Below are positions 19,517 through 28,051 of a DNA stretch of 64,000 nt, in pieces. The position numbers and the translations under genes were made by a program. Positions within the stretch are counted from its first letter, which is position 1; every line of letters begins with the position of its first letter. Source of the stretch: Albimonas donghaensis (GTDB taxonomy: Bacteria > Pseudomonadota > Alphaproteobacteria > Rhodobacterales > Rhodobacteraceae); contig NZ_FNMZ01000009.1 in assembly GCF_900106695.1 (NCBI RefSeq), positions 98,203-162,202 of the forward strand, given 5' to 3'. The notes under the pieces are model-generated. The model saw only the letters and a list, made by a program, of their open reading frames with translations, was not told the origin of the DNA and searched no databases.

Positions 19517-20299
19517 TCAGGCGGGTAGGAGCGCGATGGCGGAGCAGAGCCGGCCGTAATCGCCCTCCGCCCGGTGCACGGCCCGGCGGTTGGAGAAGAA
19601 CCGGGCCTCGTCGCGATAGGTGCAATGGCCGATCCACTCGGCCTCGCCCACCCCGGCCTCGCGCAGGCGGCGCAGGCCGTAGCCGGGCAGGTCGAACATC
19701 GGGCGCCCGTTGGGCCCGCCGGAGAAAAAGCGCTCGGCCTCCGGGTCGTCGAGGGTGAAGTCCTCGAAGAACTCCGGCCCGACCTCGTAGGCGGCCTGGG
19801 AGATGCAGGGACCGATGGCGGCGCGGATGCGGGCGCGGTCGGCGCCGCTGGCCTCCATGGCGTCCAGCGTCGCCTCCAGCACCCCGCCCAGCGCGCCGCG
19901 CCAGCCGGCATGGGCGGCGGCGATCACGCGCGCCTCGGGGTCGAGGAACAGGACCGGCATGCAATCCGCGGCCAGCGCCGCAAGCGCGAGGCCGGGTTCG
20001 GTGGTCACCATGGCGTCGGCCTCGCGCGACGCCTCCGGGCCCCAGGGGCCTTCGACGGTCAGCACCCGGTCGGAATGCACCTGGTGGAGGAACAGCAGCC
20101 GGTCGGGCGCGACCCCCATGGCGGCGGCGACGCGGGCCTTGTTCTCGGCCACCGCTTCGGGCGCGTCCTTCGAGCCCGCCCCGCAGTTCAGCCCCGCCCG
20201 GATGCCTTCCGAAACCCCGCCCTGCCGGGTGAAGAAGCCATGCGGGGTCCCGCGCAGGCCGGCGGCCAGCAGCGGGCGGAGCGGTTCGGCATCGGTCAT
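19517..20299 (-). CDS. pgeF: peptidoglycan editing factor PgeF (YfiH/LACC1 family)
   Basis: A 260-residue member of the multicopper oxidase-like YfiH family; in E. coli it removes misincorporated amino acids from peptidoglycan precursors, and homologues act on purine nucleosides. Conserved sites are GFFTRQGGVS (21-30), the metal-binding His in LHQVHSD (71-77), Cys113 in AADCMPVLF, His130 in AAHAGWRG, and AIGPCI. Length and start fit the family. It follows the methyltransferase and lgt genes on the same strand with 37 bp to the methyltransferase stop, which suggests one transcript lgt-methyltransferase-pgeF. Confidence 0.92.
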   Translation of the reverse strand: MTDAEPLRPLLAAGLRGTPHGFFTRQGGVSEGIRAGLNCGAGSKDAPEAVAENKARVAAAMGVAPDRLLFLHQVHSDRVLTVEGPWGPEASREADAMVTTEPGLALAALAADCMPVLFLDPEARVIAAAHAGWRGALGGVLEATLDAMEASGADRARIRAAIGPCISQAAYEVGPEFFEDFTLDDPEAERFFSGGPNGRPMFDLPGYGLRRLREAGVGEAEWIGHCTYRDEARFFSNRRAVHRAEGDYGRLCSAIALLPA

Positions 20300-20336
20300 C
20301 GGGGGGCTCCTGAAGCGCGGAGGACGTGGAACGGGC

Positions 20337-21542
20337 TCAGACCCCGGCGGGGCGCGGCTGCGCGGGGCCGGTCAGGGCGAGCGCCTTGAACAGGTCGCCC
20401 ATCTCCTCGGGATGGGTCAACCGGCGATGGGCCGAAACGATGGCCTCCACCGGGTCATCCTGGGGCCCCGCCCCGCGCCCCGCTCCGGTCGGCGCGAGGG
20501 CGGGCGGGTGGGGAGCGCCGGCCGGAGCGGGGCGGGGGGCGGGGCGGGCCAGCGACCGGACCAGCGACTGGGCGCGCGCGGTGATCCCCAATCGCTCCAG
20601 GAACGCGCCCTGCGTCGCCAGCGGCCATGCGCGGGCGCCCTGCCCCTCCGCCGCCCGCGCCAGCGCCCCGAAATCCACATGGGCGGTCAGGTCGGCGCGC
20701 CCCGGCTCCGCCAGCGGGTCCACGTATTCATGGGCGCGCAAGGCCTGGAACGTGTCGCCGCCCATCGGCGGGCGCCGGCCATAGCCGTAATCGACGATCA
20801 GCGCCGCGCCCCCCGTCCGGGCCAGCCGGGCGCCGATCCAGCCGGCGGCGGCCTCGCCCGCCGGACAGATCTCCACCACCGCGCCGTCCGGCGCGCCCTG
20901 CGCCCCATCCCAGTTCCCGGGCGCCGCCCCGCCGAGGCCCAGCGTCAGGGCGCCGTCGCCGGTCATCCCCACCACCCGCTCCCGCCACGCGCCCGCGACC
21001 CGAAGAAACTGGCGGATCGGCAGCGCATCGAAGAACTCGTTGGCGACCAGCAGCAGGGGGGCGTCGTCGGGCAGATCCTCCAGCCGGTCGAACCAGCGCG
21101 GATCGCGCCCCGCCAGCGCCTCGGCCTGGCGGGCGCGCAGGGCGGGCGAGGTCTCGACCAGGTGCGGACGCGCGGCCTCGGCGAAGCCCGGAACCCGGCC
21201 GGCCGCGCGCAGGGCATCGGCCATCAGCGTGCCCCGCCCCGGTCCGGGCTCGGCCAGCACCACCCGCGCCGGGCTCCCGAGGTCCAGCCACGCCTGCGCC
21301 AGCCACAGCCCCACCAGTTCCCCGAACATCTGCGAAATCTCGGGCGCCGTCGTGAAATCCCCCGCCGCCCCCAGCGGGTCGCGGGTGATGTAGTAGCCGT
21401 GCCGCGGATGGCCGAGGCAGAGCCCCATATATTCCGCCAGCGGCATCGGCCCGCCCTGCGCGATCCGCGCCCGGATCAGGGGCAGCAGCGGCGGCTCGGG
21501 CGGGGACTCCGGCGGGGACTCCGGCGGGGACTCGGGGCTCAT
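20337..21542 (-). CDS. SAM-dependent methyltransferase, MidA/NDUFAF7 family
   Basis: A 401-residue protein of the family PF02636. In mitochondria NDUFAF7 methylates an arginine of a complex I subunit; the bacterial target is not established. Visible motifs are MPLAEYMGLCLGHPRHGYY, the GDFTTAPEISQMFGEL segment, the SAM loop EPGPGRGTLMADAL, VANEFFDALPIRQF and VDYGY. The start ATG at 21542 overlaps the lgt stop (ATGA), which implies coupled translation. The first 15 residues are three PPES repeats coded by a 12-bp tandem repeat, and conservation begins only after them. A Pro/Ala-rich insert lies near residue 335. Confidence 0.85.
   Translation of the reverse strand: MSPESPPESPPESPPEPPLLPLIRARIAQGGPMPLAEYMGLCLGHPRHGYYITRDPLGAAGDFTTAPEISQMFGELVGLWLAQAWLDLGSPARVVLAEPGPGRGTLMADALRAAGRVPGFAEAARPHLVETSPALRARQAEALAGRDPRWFDRLEDLPDDAPLLLVANEFFDALPIRQFLRVAGAWRERVVGMTGDGALTLGLGGAAPGNWDGAQGAPDGAVVEICPAGEAAAGWIGARLARTGGAALIVDYGYGRRPPMGGDTFQALRAHEYVDPLAEPGRADLTAHVDFGALARAAEGQGARAWPLATQGAFLERLGITARAQSLVRSLARPAPRPAPAGAPHPPALAPTGAGRGAGPQDDPVEAIVSAHRRLTHPEEMGDLFKALALTGPAQPRPAGV
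21501..21536. repeat. three 12-bp tandem repeats in the methyltransferase N-terminus
   Basis: The unit CGGGGACTCCGG occurs at 21501-21512 and 21513-21524, with a near copy at 21525-21536. On the minus strand it codes for repeated Pro-Pro-Glu-Ser just after the start codon. Confidence 0.8.
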
Positions 21543-22429
21543 TCCGCCTCGGCCTCCCGCGGCGCGCCTCTCGCCCACGCCCCGCGCCGCGCCGCGACGA
21601 TCACCGCCACGCCCGCCAGGATCATCGGGATCGACAGGATCTGGCCCATGGTCAGCCCCGCCTCCGGCCCCCATTGCCAGGCGAGCCCCAGCGGGTTGCC
21701 CTCGGATTGCAGGAAACGGTCGGGCTGGCGGAACAGCTCCACCACCGACCGCGCCAGCCCGTAGCCCACCAGGAACACCCCGATCAGCGCGCCGGGGCGC
21801 TTCAGCCAGCCGGCGCGGGTGGCCAGCCACCACATGACCAGGAACAGGACCGCGCCCTCCAGCCCGGCCTCGTAGATCTGCGAGGGGTGGCGCGGCTCCG
21901 GCCCGCCATTGGGAAAGATCACGCCCCAGGGCGCGTCCGTGGTCCGCCCCCAAAGCTCGGCGTTGATGAAATTTGCGATGCGCCCCAGCAGCAACCCGAT
22001 GGGCGCGGCGCAGGCCACCGCGTCGCCGACCTCCATCACCGGGCGGCCCTTGGCGCGGGCCCATAGCCAGACGCCGGCGATCACCCCCAGGAACCCGCCA
22101 TGGAAGGACATGCCGCCGTTCCAGATCGCCGGAATCTCGGCCGGATTCGCGAGGTAATAGGCCGGCTGGTAGAAGATCACGAAGCCCAGCCGCCCGCCGG
22201 CGATGACGCCGACCACCATCCAGGTGAGCAGCTCCTCGACCTCGGCCGGGCTCATCGGCGGGGCGCCGCGCCACAGGGCGGGGCGCGCCGCCAGCCGCGC
22301 CACGTAGCGCCAGCCGAGGATCAGCCCCGCGATATAGGCCAGCGCGTACCAGCGCAGCGAGAAGGTGAAGCTCCCGAGTTCCAGCGAGAAGATCGCCGGG
22401 TCGATGTTCGGAAAGGGAATGGCGAACAT
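21539..22429 (-). CDS. lgt: prolipoprotein diacylglyceryl transferase
   Basis: This integral membrane enzyme of 296 residues moves diacylglycerol from phosphatidylglycerol to the Cys of lipoprotein precursors. It has seven hydrophobic segments. Signature pieces are RWYALAYIAGLILGW near residue 26, MSFHGGFLGVIAG, the Lgt signature GRIANFINAELWGRTTDAPW and RHPSQIYEAGLEG. The ATG at 22429 has GGAGG 6 nt upstream; the in-frame extension further up lacks support. It is first in a likely lgt-methyltransferase-pgeF operon. Confidence 0.95.
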   Translation of the reverse strand: MFAIPFPNIDPAIFSLELGSFTFSLRWYALAYIAGLILGWRYVARLAARPALWRGAPPMSPAEVEELLTWMVVGVIAGGRLGFVIFYQPAYYLANPAEIPAIWNGGMSFHGGFLGVIAGVWLWARAKGRPVMEVGDAVACAAPIGLLLGRIANFINAELWGRTTDAPWGVIFPNGGPEPRHPSQIYEAGLEGAVLFLVMWWLATRAGWLKRPGALIGVFLVGYGLARSVVELFRQPDRFLQSEGNPLGLAWQWGPEAGLTMGQILSIPMILAGVAVIVAARRGAWARGAPREAEAE

Positions 22430-22542
22430 GGAGCCTCCGCCCGCTGGCCGTCCGGGCCGGATCGCCCGCGGGGAAGTCATGGCGCCTGAGCCCGGCCTTG
22501 GCCAGACCGGCGGGATCAACGGAGGTTGATGAGGCGCCGCCC

Positions 22543-22598
22543 GGATCATGGCGCCCTGATCATGGCGCGGGGATCATGGCGCCCGGACCATGGCGCGG
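22543..22598. repeat. four tandem 14-bp repeats (GGATCATGGCGCCC type)
   Basis: Four units start at 22543, 22557, 22571 and 22585 with exact 14-bp period; they differ at one to three positions. Each contains ATCATGGCGC or ACCATGGCGC. Confidence 0.85.
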
Positions 22599-22636
22599 GG
22601 CGCCCCTCGCCGCCCGCGACCGGCACGCCGCGCCGC

Positions 22637-22682
22637 GCGGGCGGATCGGCGCCGCCGGCGCGGCGGTCGACGCGCGGCTCCC
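22637..22682. repeat. dispersed intergenic repeat, copy 1
   Basis: This 46-bp sequence matches 63761-63806 in the same orientation at 41 of 46 positions and ends in the identical GTCGACGCGCGGCTCCC. It lies between lgt and smc. Confidence 0.7.
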
Positions 22683-22733
22683 CCGGCCTGCGGCGCGCGG
22701 CTCCGCCAACCCGCGGCGGCGCGGCCCGAAAGG

Positions 22734-25700
22734 CTAGCCCTCGACCAGCGCCTCGGCCTTCTCCAGGTCCACGGAGACCAGCTGCGACACCCCCTGCTCG
22801 GCCATGGTCACGCCGAACAGGCGGTCCATCCGGGCCATGGTCACCGCGTGGTGGGTGATGCACAGAAAGCGGGTGTCGGTGCGGCTCCGCATCTCGTCCA
22901 GAAGATCGCAGAAGCGGGTCACGTTGGCGTCGTCCAGCGGCGCGTCCACCTCGTCCAGCACGCAGATCGGCGACGGGTTGGCCAGGAACACCGCGAAGAT
23001 CAGCGACAGCGCGGTCAGCGTCTGCTCCCCGCCCGACAGCAGCGACAGCGTCGACAGCTTTTTGCCCGGCGGCATGCACATGATCTCCAGCCCCGCGTCC
23101 AGCGGGTCGTCGGATTCCACCAGCACCAGATTGGCCTGCCCGCCCCCGAACAGCCGCGTGAACAGCTGGGCGAAGCTGGCGTTGACCTCGTCGAAGGCGG
23201 TCAGCAGGCGCTTTCGGCCCTCGGAATTCAGGCTCGCCACCCCCTGCCGCAGCTTGGCGATGGCCGCTTCCAGGTCGGTCTTCTCCGAATCCAGCATGTC
23301 GCGCTCGGCCTGGAGTTCCTTCGCGTCCTCCTCGGCCCGCAGGTTCACCGCGCCCAGCGCGTCGCGCTTGCGGCGCAGTTCGATGATCGCCAGCTCCGCC
23401 TCCTCGGCGCGGGGGGCGCGCTCGGCGTCGATCGACAGGCGGGCGGCGAGGGTCTGGGGGTTGCAGTCCAGCTCCTCCTCGATCCGCTCGGCGGCTTCGC
23501 CAACGCGGGAGACGGCGGCCTCGGCCACCGCCTCCAGCCGGGCGCGGCCCTCGCGGGCTTCGCCGGCGGCGCGCTCGGCTTCGCGCTGGGCGCGGTCGGC
23601 GTCGCGCAGGGCGGCCTCGGCGGCGGCGAGCGCGTCGCCGGCGGTCTTGCAGCGGATCTCGGCCTTGGAGATCGAGGCGACGAGTTCGTGGCGCCGGGTT
23701 TCCAGCTCCTCCGGCGCGGTGCGGGCGCGGGCCAGCTCCTCGGCGGTCTCGGCGATTCGGGCGTCGAGTTCCGCGACCCGCTGGCCGGCGCTTTCCTTGC
23801 GGCGATGCCAGCCGGCGCGCTCCTTCACGATGTCGCCCAGCCGCTTGAGCCGGGCCTCGCCCTCGCGCCGGCGCTCATCGGCGGCGGCGCGGGCGGCGAG
23901 CATGTCGGTGCGCGCGGCGGCGACGACGGATTTGGCGGCCTCGGCGGCGGCGCGGACTTCGCCCAGATCATCCAGCGCGGCGATGGCGGCTTCGGCCTCG
24001 GCGGCGGCGGCGCGGGCGGTGTCGGCCTCCTCCGCCCGTGCGGCGAGGCTGTCGACCAGCGCGGCGTGCCGGGCACGGCGCAGCTCCAGGTCGCCCTCGG
24101 CCCGGCCCAGGCCCTTCTCGGCCTCGGCCAGCGCGCTGTCGGCGCCGCGCCGCGCGGTGCGGGCGGCGGCGTCGGCCTCGGTGGCGCGGGTCAGGCGGGC
24201 GCGCGCGGCGGCATGGGCCTCACGCGTCGCGGCGGCGGCGGCTTCGGCGGTTTCCAGCTGGGCGCGCAGCGCGGCGAGCCGGTTGCGCTGTTGCAGCCGC
24301 AGCGCCGCGGCGGAGGGCGCGTCCCCCGCCCCGGCCCGCCAGCCGTCCCAGCGCCACAGGTCGCCTTCCCGGCTGACCAGCCGCTGACCGGGCGCGAGCG
24401 CGCCCTGCAGCCGGTCCCCGTCCGCCTGCGCCACGATCCCGATATGCGCGAGCCGGCGGGCCAGCGCCGCGGGCGCCTTCACATGCGGGGCGAGCGGTTC
24501 CGCGCCCTCGGGCAGGCCCGTCCCCGGCGCCGGATAGGCGTCGAGCGTCCGCCACCCGGCCCCCGCGGTCTTGCCCGGCGTGATCTCGGGCGCGCGCAGA
24601 TCCTCGCCCAAAGCCGCGCCGAGCGCCGCCTCATGCCCCGGCGCGACCTCGATCCGGTCGAGCAGCTGGCCCTCGGCCCCCTTGTCGCGCGCCAGCATCC
24701 GGTCAAGCGCGTCGGCCTCCGCCTTCAGCGCGCTGGCCTCGCCCTGGGCGGAGGACGCCTCGGCCCGGGCGGCGGATTCAACGTCATGGGCCTCGGCGCG
24801 CTCGGCCTCCGCGGCGGCGAGCGCGGTTTCGGTGGCGGCGGCGCGGGCGCGGGCGCCCTCCGCGGTTTCGGTGGCGCGGGTCAGCGTGGCTTCGGCGGTC
24901 GCGATCCCCTGGGCCAGCTCCGCGGCGCCGGCTTCGGCGCGGGCGCGCTCGGCCTCGGCCTTGCGGGCGGCGGCGGCGGTCTCCTCGGCCAGCCGGCGGG
25001 CGGACTGGTGACGGGCGGCGAGCCGGGCGGCGTCGCCGGTCAGCCGGTCCAGTTCGCCCTCCTCCGCCTCCACCTTGGCGGTGGCGGCGCGGGCGGCCTC
25101 GGCGGCCTCGGCGATGCGGGCGGGGTGGCCGTCCTGCGCGTCCTGGAGCGCCTTCTCCTCCCAGTCCAGCCGGCCCACGGAGTCGTCCGCGTCGCGGCCC
25201 AGCGAGGATTCCCGCTCCAGATCCCTGGAAAGCTGCGTGCCCCGCGCCTCCAGCCGCCCGATCTCCGAGGCCGCCTGGCGCAGGCGCTCGTCGATCTGGT
25301 CCCGCTCCACCAGTTGCCGTTGCAGGATGGCGCCGGAGACCACGTCCTCCTCGCGCAGGGGGGGCAGCGCCTCCTCCGCCTTCAGGCGGGCGGTGGCGCG
25401 GGCGGCGGCTTCGGCCTCGGCGCGGGCGGCCTCGGCGGTGGCGTCGCGCAGGCGGGCGCGGGCGGCCTCGGCCTCCTCCGCGGCCTCGCGCCAGCGCAGC
25501 CACAGCAGCAGCCCCTCCGCCCCGCGCAGCTCGGCGGCGATCTCACGGTAGCGCGCCGCCTGTCTGGCCTGGCGGGCGAGCTGGGCGAGCTGCACGTCCA
25601 GCTTCTCCAGCACGTCCGACACCCGCAGCAGGTTGTCCTCGGCCGCCCGCAGCTTCAGCTCCGCCTCGTGCCGGCGCTGGTAGAGGCCCCCGATCCCCGC

Positions 25701-26201
25701 CGCTTCCTCAAGGATCGCGCGGCGCGCCTTGGGCTTGGCGTTGATCAGCTCCGAAATCCGCCCCTGCCGCACCAGCGCCGGCGAATGCGCGCCGGTGGAG
25801 GCGTCGGCGAACAGCATCCGCACGTCGCGGGCCCGCAGCTCCTTCCCGTTCAGCCGGAAGGCGGAGCCCGCGTCGCGGGTGATGCGGCGGATGATGTCGA
25901 GCTGGTCGGTCTTGTTGAACTCGGCCGGGGCGGTGAAATCCGAGTTGTCGATATGGATGGCGACTTCGGCGTAGGACCGGGCCGGGCGGGTCGAGGCGCC
26001 GGCGAAGATCACGTCCTCCATGCCGTCGCCGCGCATGGCCTTGGCCGAGGTCTCCCCCATCACCCAGCGCAGGGCTTCCAGCAGGTTGGACTTGCCGCAG
26101 CCGTTCGGGCCCACCACCCCGGTCAGACCGGGGGCGATCACCAGCTCCGTGGAGTCTACGAAGCTCTTGAAGCCCTGGAGCCGGAGACGGGTGAACTGCA
26201 T
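22734..26201 (-). CDS. smc: chromosome segregation protein SMC
   Basis: A full-length SMC of 1155 residues, an ATPase that with ScpA/ScpB compacts and separates chromosomes. Walker A GPNGCGKS is at 31-38 after the typical FKSFVDSTEL start. Long Ala/Glu/Arg-rich coiled coils flank a hinge at roughly 480-620, the less helical part (GWRTLDAYPAPG and GIVAQADGDRL). The C-terminal head has the signature LLSGGEQTLTALSLIF and Walker B PICVLDEVDAPLDD. scpA and scpB are not in the window. It lies downstream of the DsbA-like gene on the same strand after a 122-bp gap with a hairpin. Confidence 0.96.
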   Translation of the reverse strand: MQFTRLRLQGFKSFVDSTELVIAPGLTGVVGPNGCGKSNLLEALRWVMGETSAKAMRGDGMEDVIFAGASTRPARSYAEVAIHIDNSDFTAPAEFNKTDQLDIIRRITRDAGSAFRLNGKELRARDVRMLFADASTGAHSPALVRQGRISELINAKPKARRAILEEAAGIGGLYQRRHEAELKLRAAEDNLLRVSDVLEKLDVQLAQLARQARQAARYREIAAELRGAEGLLLWLRWREAAEEAEAARARLRDATAEAARAEAEAAARATARLKAEEALPPLREEDVVSGAILQRQLVERDQIDERLRQAASEIGRLEARGTQLSRDLERESSLGRDADDSVGRLDWEEKALQDAQDGHPARIAEAAEAARAATAKVEAEEGELDRLTGDAARLAARHQSARRLAEETAAAARKAEAERARAEAGAAELAQGIATAEATLTRATETAEGARARAAATETALAAAEAERAEAHDVESAARAEASSAQGEASALKAEADALDRMLARDKGAEGQLLDRIEVAPGHEAALGAALGEDLRAPEITPGKTAGAGWRTLDAYPAPGTGLPEGAEPLAPHVKAPAALARRLAHIGIVAQADGDRLQGALAPGQRLVSREGDLWRWDGWRAGAGDAPSAAALRLQQRNRLAALRAQLETAEAAAAATREAHAAARARLTRATEADAAARTARRGADSALAEAEKGLGRAEGDLELRRARHAALVDSLAARAEEADTARAAAAEAEAAIAALDDLGEVRAAAEAAKSVVAAARTDMLAARAAADERRREGEARLKRLGDIVKERAGWHRRKESAGQRVAELDARIAETAEELARARTAPEELETRRHELVASISKAEIRCKTAGDALAAAEAALRDADRAQREAERAAGEAREGRARLEAVAEAAVSRVGEAAERIEEELDCNPQTLAARLSIDAERAPRAEEAELAIIELRRKRDALGAVNLRAEEDAKELQAERDMLDSEKTDLEAAIAKLRQGVASLNSEGRKRLLTAFDEVNASFAQLFTRLFGGGQANLVLVESDDPLDAGLEIMCMPPGKKLSTLSLLSGGEQTLTALSLIFAVFLANPSPICVLDEVDAPLDDANVTRFCDLLDEMRSRTDTRFLCITHHAVTMARMDRLFGVTMAEQGVSQLVSVDLEKAEALVEG

Positions 26202-26250
26202 GTGCGGAGGCCCTGGATGCGCCGAGTCGCGATTCAGGAAGCATCTGGGG

Positions 26251-26278
26251 ATGGACCCCCAAGGTCAAGGGGGTCCAT
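26251..26278. terminator. 10-bp hairpin between the DsbA-like gene and smc
   Basis: ATGGACCCCC (26251-26260) pairs perfectly with GGGGGTCCAT (26269-26278) around an 8-nt loop, about 45 bp past the DsbA-like stop. It may end that transcript or lie in the smc leader. The surrounding patch is AT-richer than usual. Confidence 0.5.
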
Positions 26279-26323
26279 CAATATGTAGCCCATCAGGGGA
26301 CAATGCCCCCTAGATACAGCGCG

Positions 26324-26980
26324 TCAGTCTTCCAGCGCCGCGTCGATGGCGGCGGAGAGGTTGGCGAGGGTCGGGTTCTCCACCTTGTCCTCGCCCACGA
26401 TCAGGGTCGGCGTGCCGGTCAGGCGCGGATCGTTGCGGAACCCCTGATACATGGTGACCAGCGCGCGGGCGCCGTCCTCGTCGGCGATGCAGGCGTCAAT
26501 CTGCTCGGCGGACATGCCGACCTGGCGGCCCATGGTCTTGAGCTTCTCGGCCGGATCATCGGCGCGGGTCCAGTCGTCCTGGCGGGTCAGCAGCAGGTCG
26601 ATCAGGCCGAAATAGCGCTCCGGGCCGGCGCAGCGGGCGACCTGGGCGGCGGCGAGGCCGAAGCGGTCGAAATAGACCTCCCGGAACTCGTAGCGGATCT
26701 TGCCGCTGTCGATGTAGTCCCGCTTGATCCCGCCGAACACGTCGCGCTGGAAGGCGGCGCAATGCGGGCAGGTGAGCGAGGCGTATTCGATCACCGTCAC
26801 CGGCGCGCTTTCCTCGCCCAGGGTGAACACGCCCAGCGCCATGCCCGACGGCGAGGTCTCGACGTCCGCCGCCTGCGCGGCGAGGCCCAGCGCCGAGGCG
26901 GTGGAGGTCGGGGCGTGGATCGCGGCGGCGCCGAGCGCGAAGGCGGCGGCGGCGGCGAGCGCGAGGGTCTTGGGGAACAT
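26324..26980 (-). CDS. DsbA-family thiol:disulfide oxidoreductase, periplasmic
   Basis: A 218-residue exported protein. A signal peptide of about 38 residues (Ala/Leu-rich core) precedes the thioredoxin-fold domain. The active site is Cys71-Pro-His-Cys74 in SLTCPHCAAF, the DsbA-like dipeptide, and the cis-Pro loop is GTPTLIVG. It should form or exchange disulfides in the periplasm, like the BdbD/DsbA-related proteins of COG1651. It lies between dciA and smc on the minus strand, a frequent alphaproteobacterial neighbourhood (mutY, dciA, DsbA-like, smc). Confidence 0.92.
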   Translation of the reverse strand: MFPKTLALAAAAAFALGAAAIHAPTSTASALGLAAQAADVETSPSGMALGVFTLGEESAPVTVIEYASLTCPHCAAFQRDVFGGIKRDYIDSGKIRYEFREVYFDRFGLAAAQVARCAGPERYFGLIDLLLTRQDDWTRADDPAEKLKTMGRQVGMSAEQIDACIADEDGARALVTMYQGFRNDPRLTGTPTLIVGEDKVENPTLANLSAAIDAALED

Positions 26981-27178
26981 CAGCGTCTCCTGTCGGGGGC
27001 GCGGGGGGCGCCGTGAAACTGCGGGTCGGGCAACAGCGGGTCGGGGGTGCAGAGATAACCGGGCCGGGCCGCGGGCTCAAACCGTCCGGGGGCCGCATCC
27101 GGTCACTTGCGCGAGATCGGGGGCGGTTTCGGGGCGCGGAGGAGGCGCGTGCGGGGCATGACGGAAGGGAGGGGGCGC

Positions 27179-27931
27179 TCAGCGCCGCCCGAGCGCCTTT
27201 CGGTTGGCGACGCTGGCGCCCAGCCGCTCCAGCGCCGCGCGCAGGCCGGGGTCGGAGACGGCGTCGATCTCCGCTTCGGTCTCGGGCGGGGGGGTCGCGT
27301 CGCGCCGCAGGGGGGCGGGGCCGGGCTCGGCGAAACCGGGGGCCGCGCCGGGGCGGACGCCGGGCGCGCCGCCGCGCACGCCCACCGCGCCGGGGCGCGC
27401 CACGGTCCCGCGGCCGCCCTGAACGACCTTGATCCGGGACACCGCGCGATAGCCGTAATGGGCGTTGACCCGCTCGGCTATGCGGGGGCCCTGCATCTCG
27501 ATCTCGGTGGCCCGGGCGCCCTCGGCCTCCACGATCAGGGTGGCGCCATAGGCCGCGCCGGCCCAGGTCAGGCGGATCGGCCGGCAGGCGGCGGAAAGCT
27601 GGGCGCCGACGATGGTCGGCCAGTCGGTCAGCACCCGGATCTCGGCGAAGCCGCGGCGGGACGAGGCCTCGCGCACCGAGGGTTCGGCCAGCGCCGAAGC
27701 CTGGAGGAAGCCCCGCGCGCTGCGCTTGGGCTCGGCCGCCTTGCGGGGCGCGCGTTTGGCGGGCTTTTCGGCGGGAGGCGCGGCGACAGGCCCGGCGGCG
27801 GGCTCGGCGGGCTTGCGGGGCGCGGAAACGCCGCCCGCCGGCCCGGCCATCGCGGCGCGCGGACCGCGGCCCGGCCGCCTGGGCGCGGCGCCCTTGCGCC
27901 CGCCGCCGTCCTTGCCGAGGGTGCCGCCCAT
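27179..27931 (-). CDS. DUF721/DciA family protein
   Basis: A 250-residue protein. The conserved DUF721 core is at about 85-185 (RGFAEIRVLTDWPTIVG, then IVEAEGARATEIEMQGPRIAERVNAHYGY); DciA proteins of this family load the replicative helicase DnaB in bacteria lacking DnaC. The N-terminal 70 residues are Lys/Ala/Pro-rich and basic. The start ATG at 27931 was chosen because GGAG lies 6 nt upstream; a Met eight codons further up lacks such a site. It is divergent from mutY, which begins 120 bp away. Confidence 0.85.
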   Translation of the reverse strand: MGGTLGKDGGGRKGAAPRRPGRGPRAAMAGPAGGVSAPRKPAEPAAGPVAAPPAEKPAKRAPRKAAEPKRSARGFLQASALAEPSVREASSRRGFAEIRVLTDWPTIVGAQLSAACRPIRLTWAGAAYGATLIVEAEGARATEIEMQGPRIAERVNAHYGYRAVSRIKVVQGGRGTVARPGAVGVRGGAPGVRPGAAPGFAEPGPAPLRRDATPPPETEAEIDAVSDPGLRAALERLGASVANRKALGRR

Positions 27932-28051
27932 GATCGCTCCGCCCCCCTTCCGCATCGCGCCGTCCCCCTGCGGGACGCATACGCCCGCGCCGTCCTGCGG
28001 CGCCGGCCAAGCATGCCTCGGCGCGCGCCGATTGGAAAGCGGGGGGCGGCG

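Larger units (their letters stand above)
22430..22733. other. intergenic region with tandem and dispersed repeats
   Basis: This 304-bp gap between the smc stop and the lgt start holds four 14-bp tandem repeats (22543-22598) and one copy of a 46-bp sequence that recurs at 63761-63806. No gene is supported. Confidence 0.6.

Noticed and set aside
22734..26288. Very long plus-strand open frame opposite smc
   Set aside because: It is the antisense shadow of the smc coding sequence created by high GC third positions.
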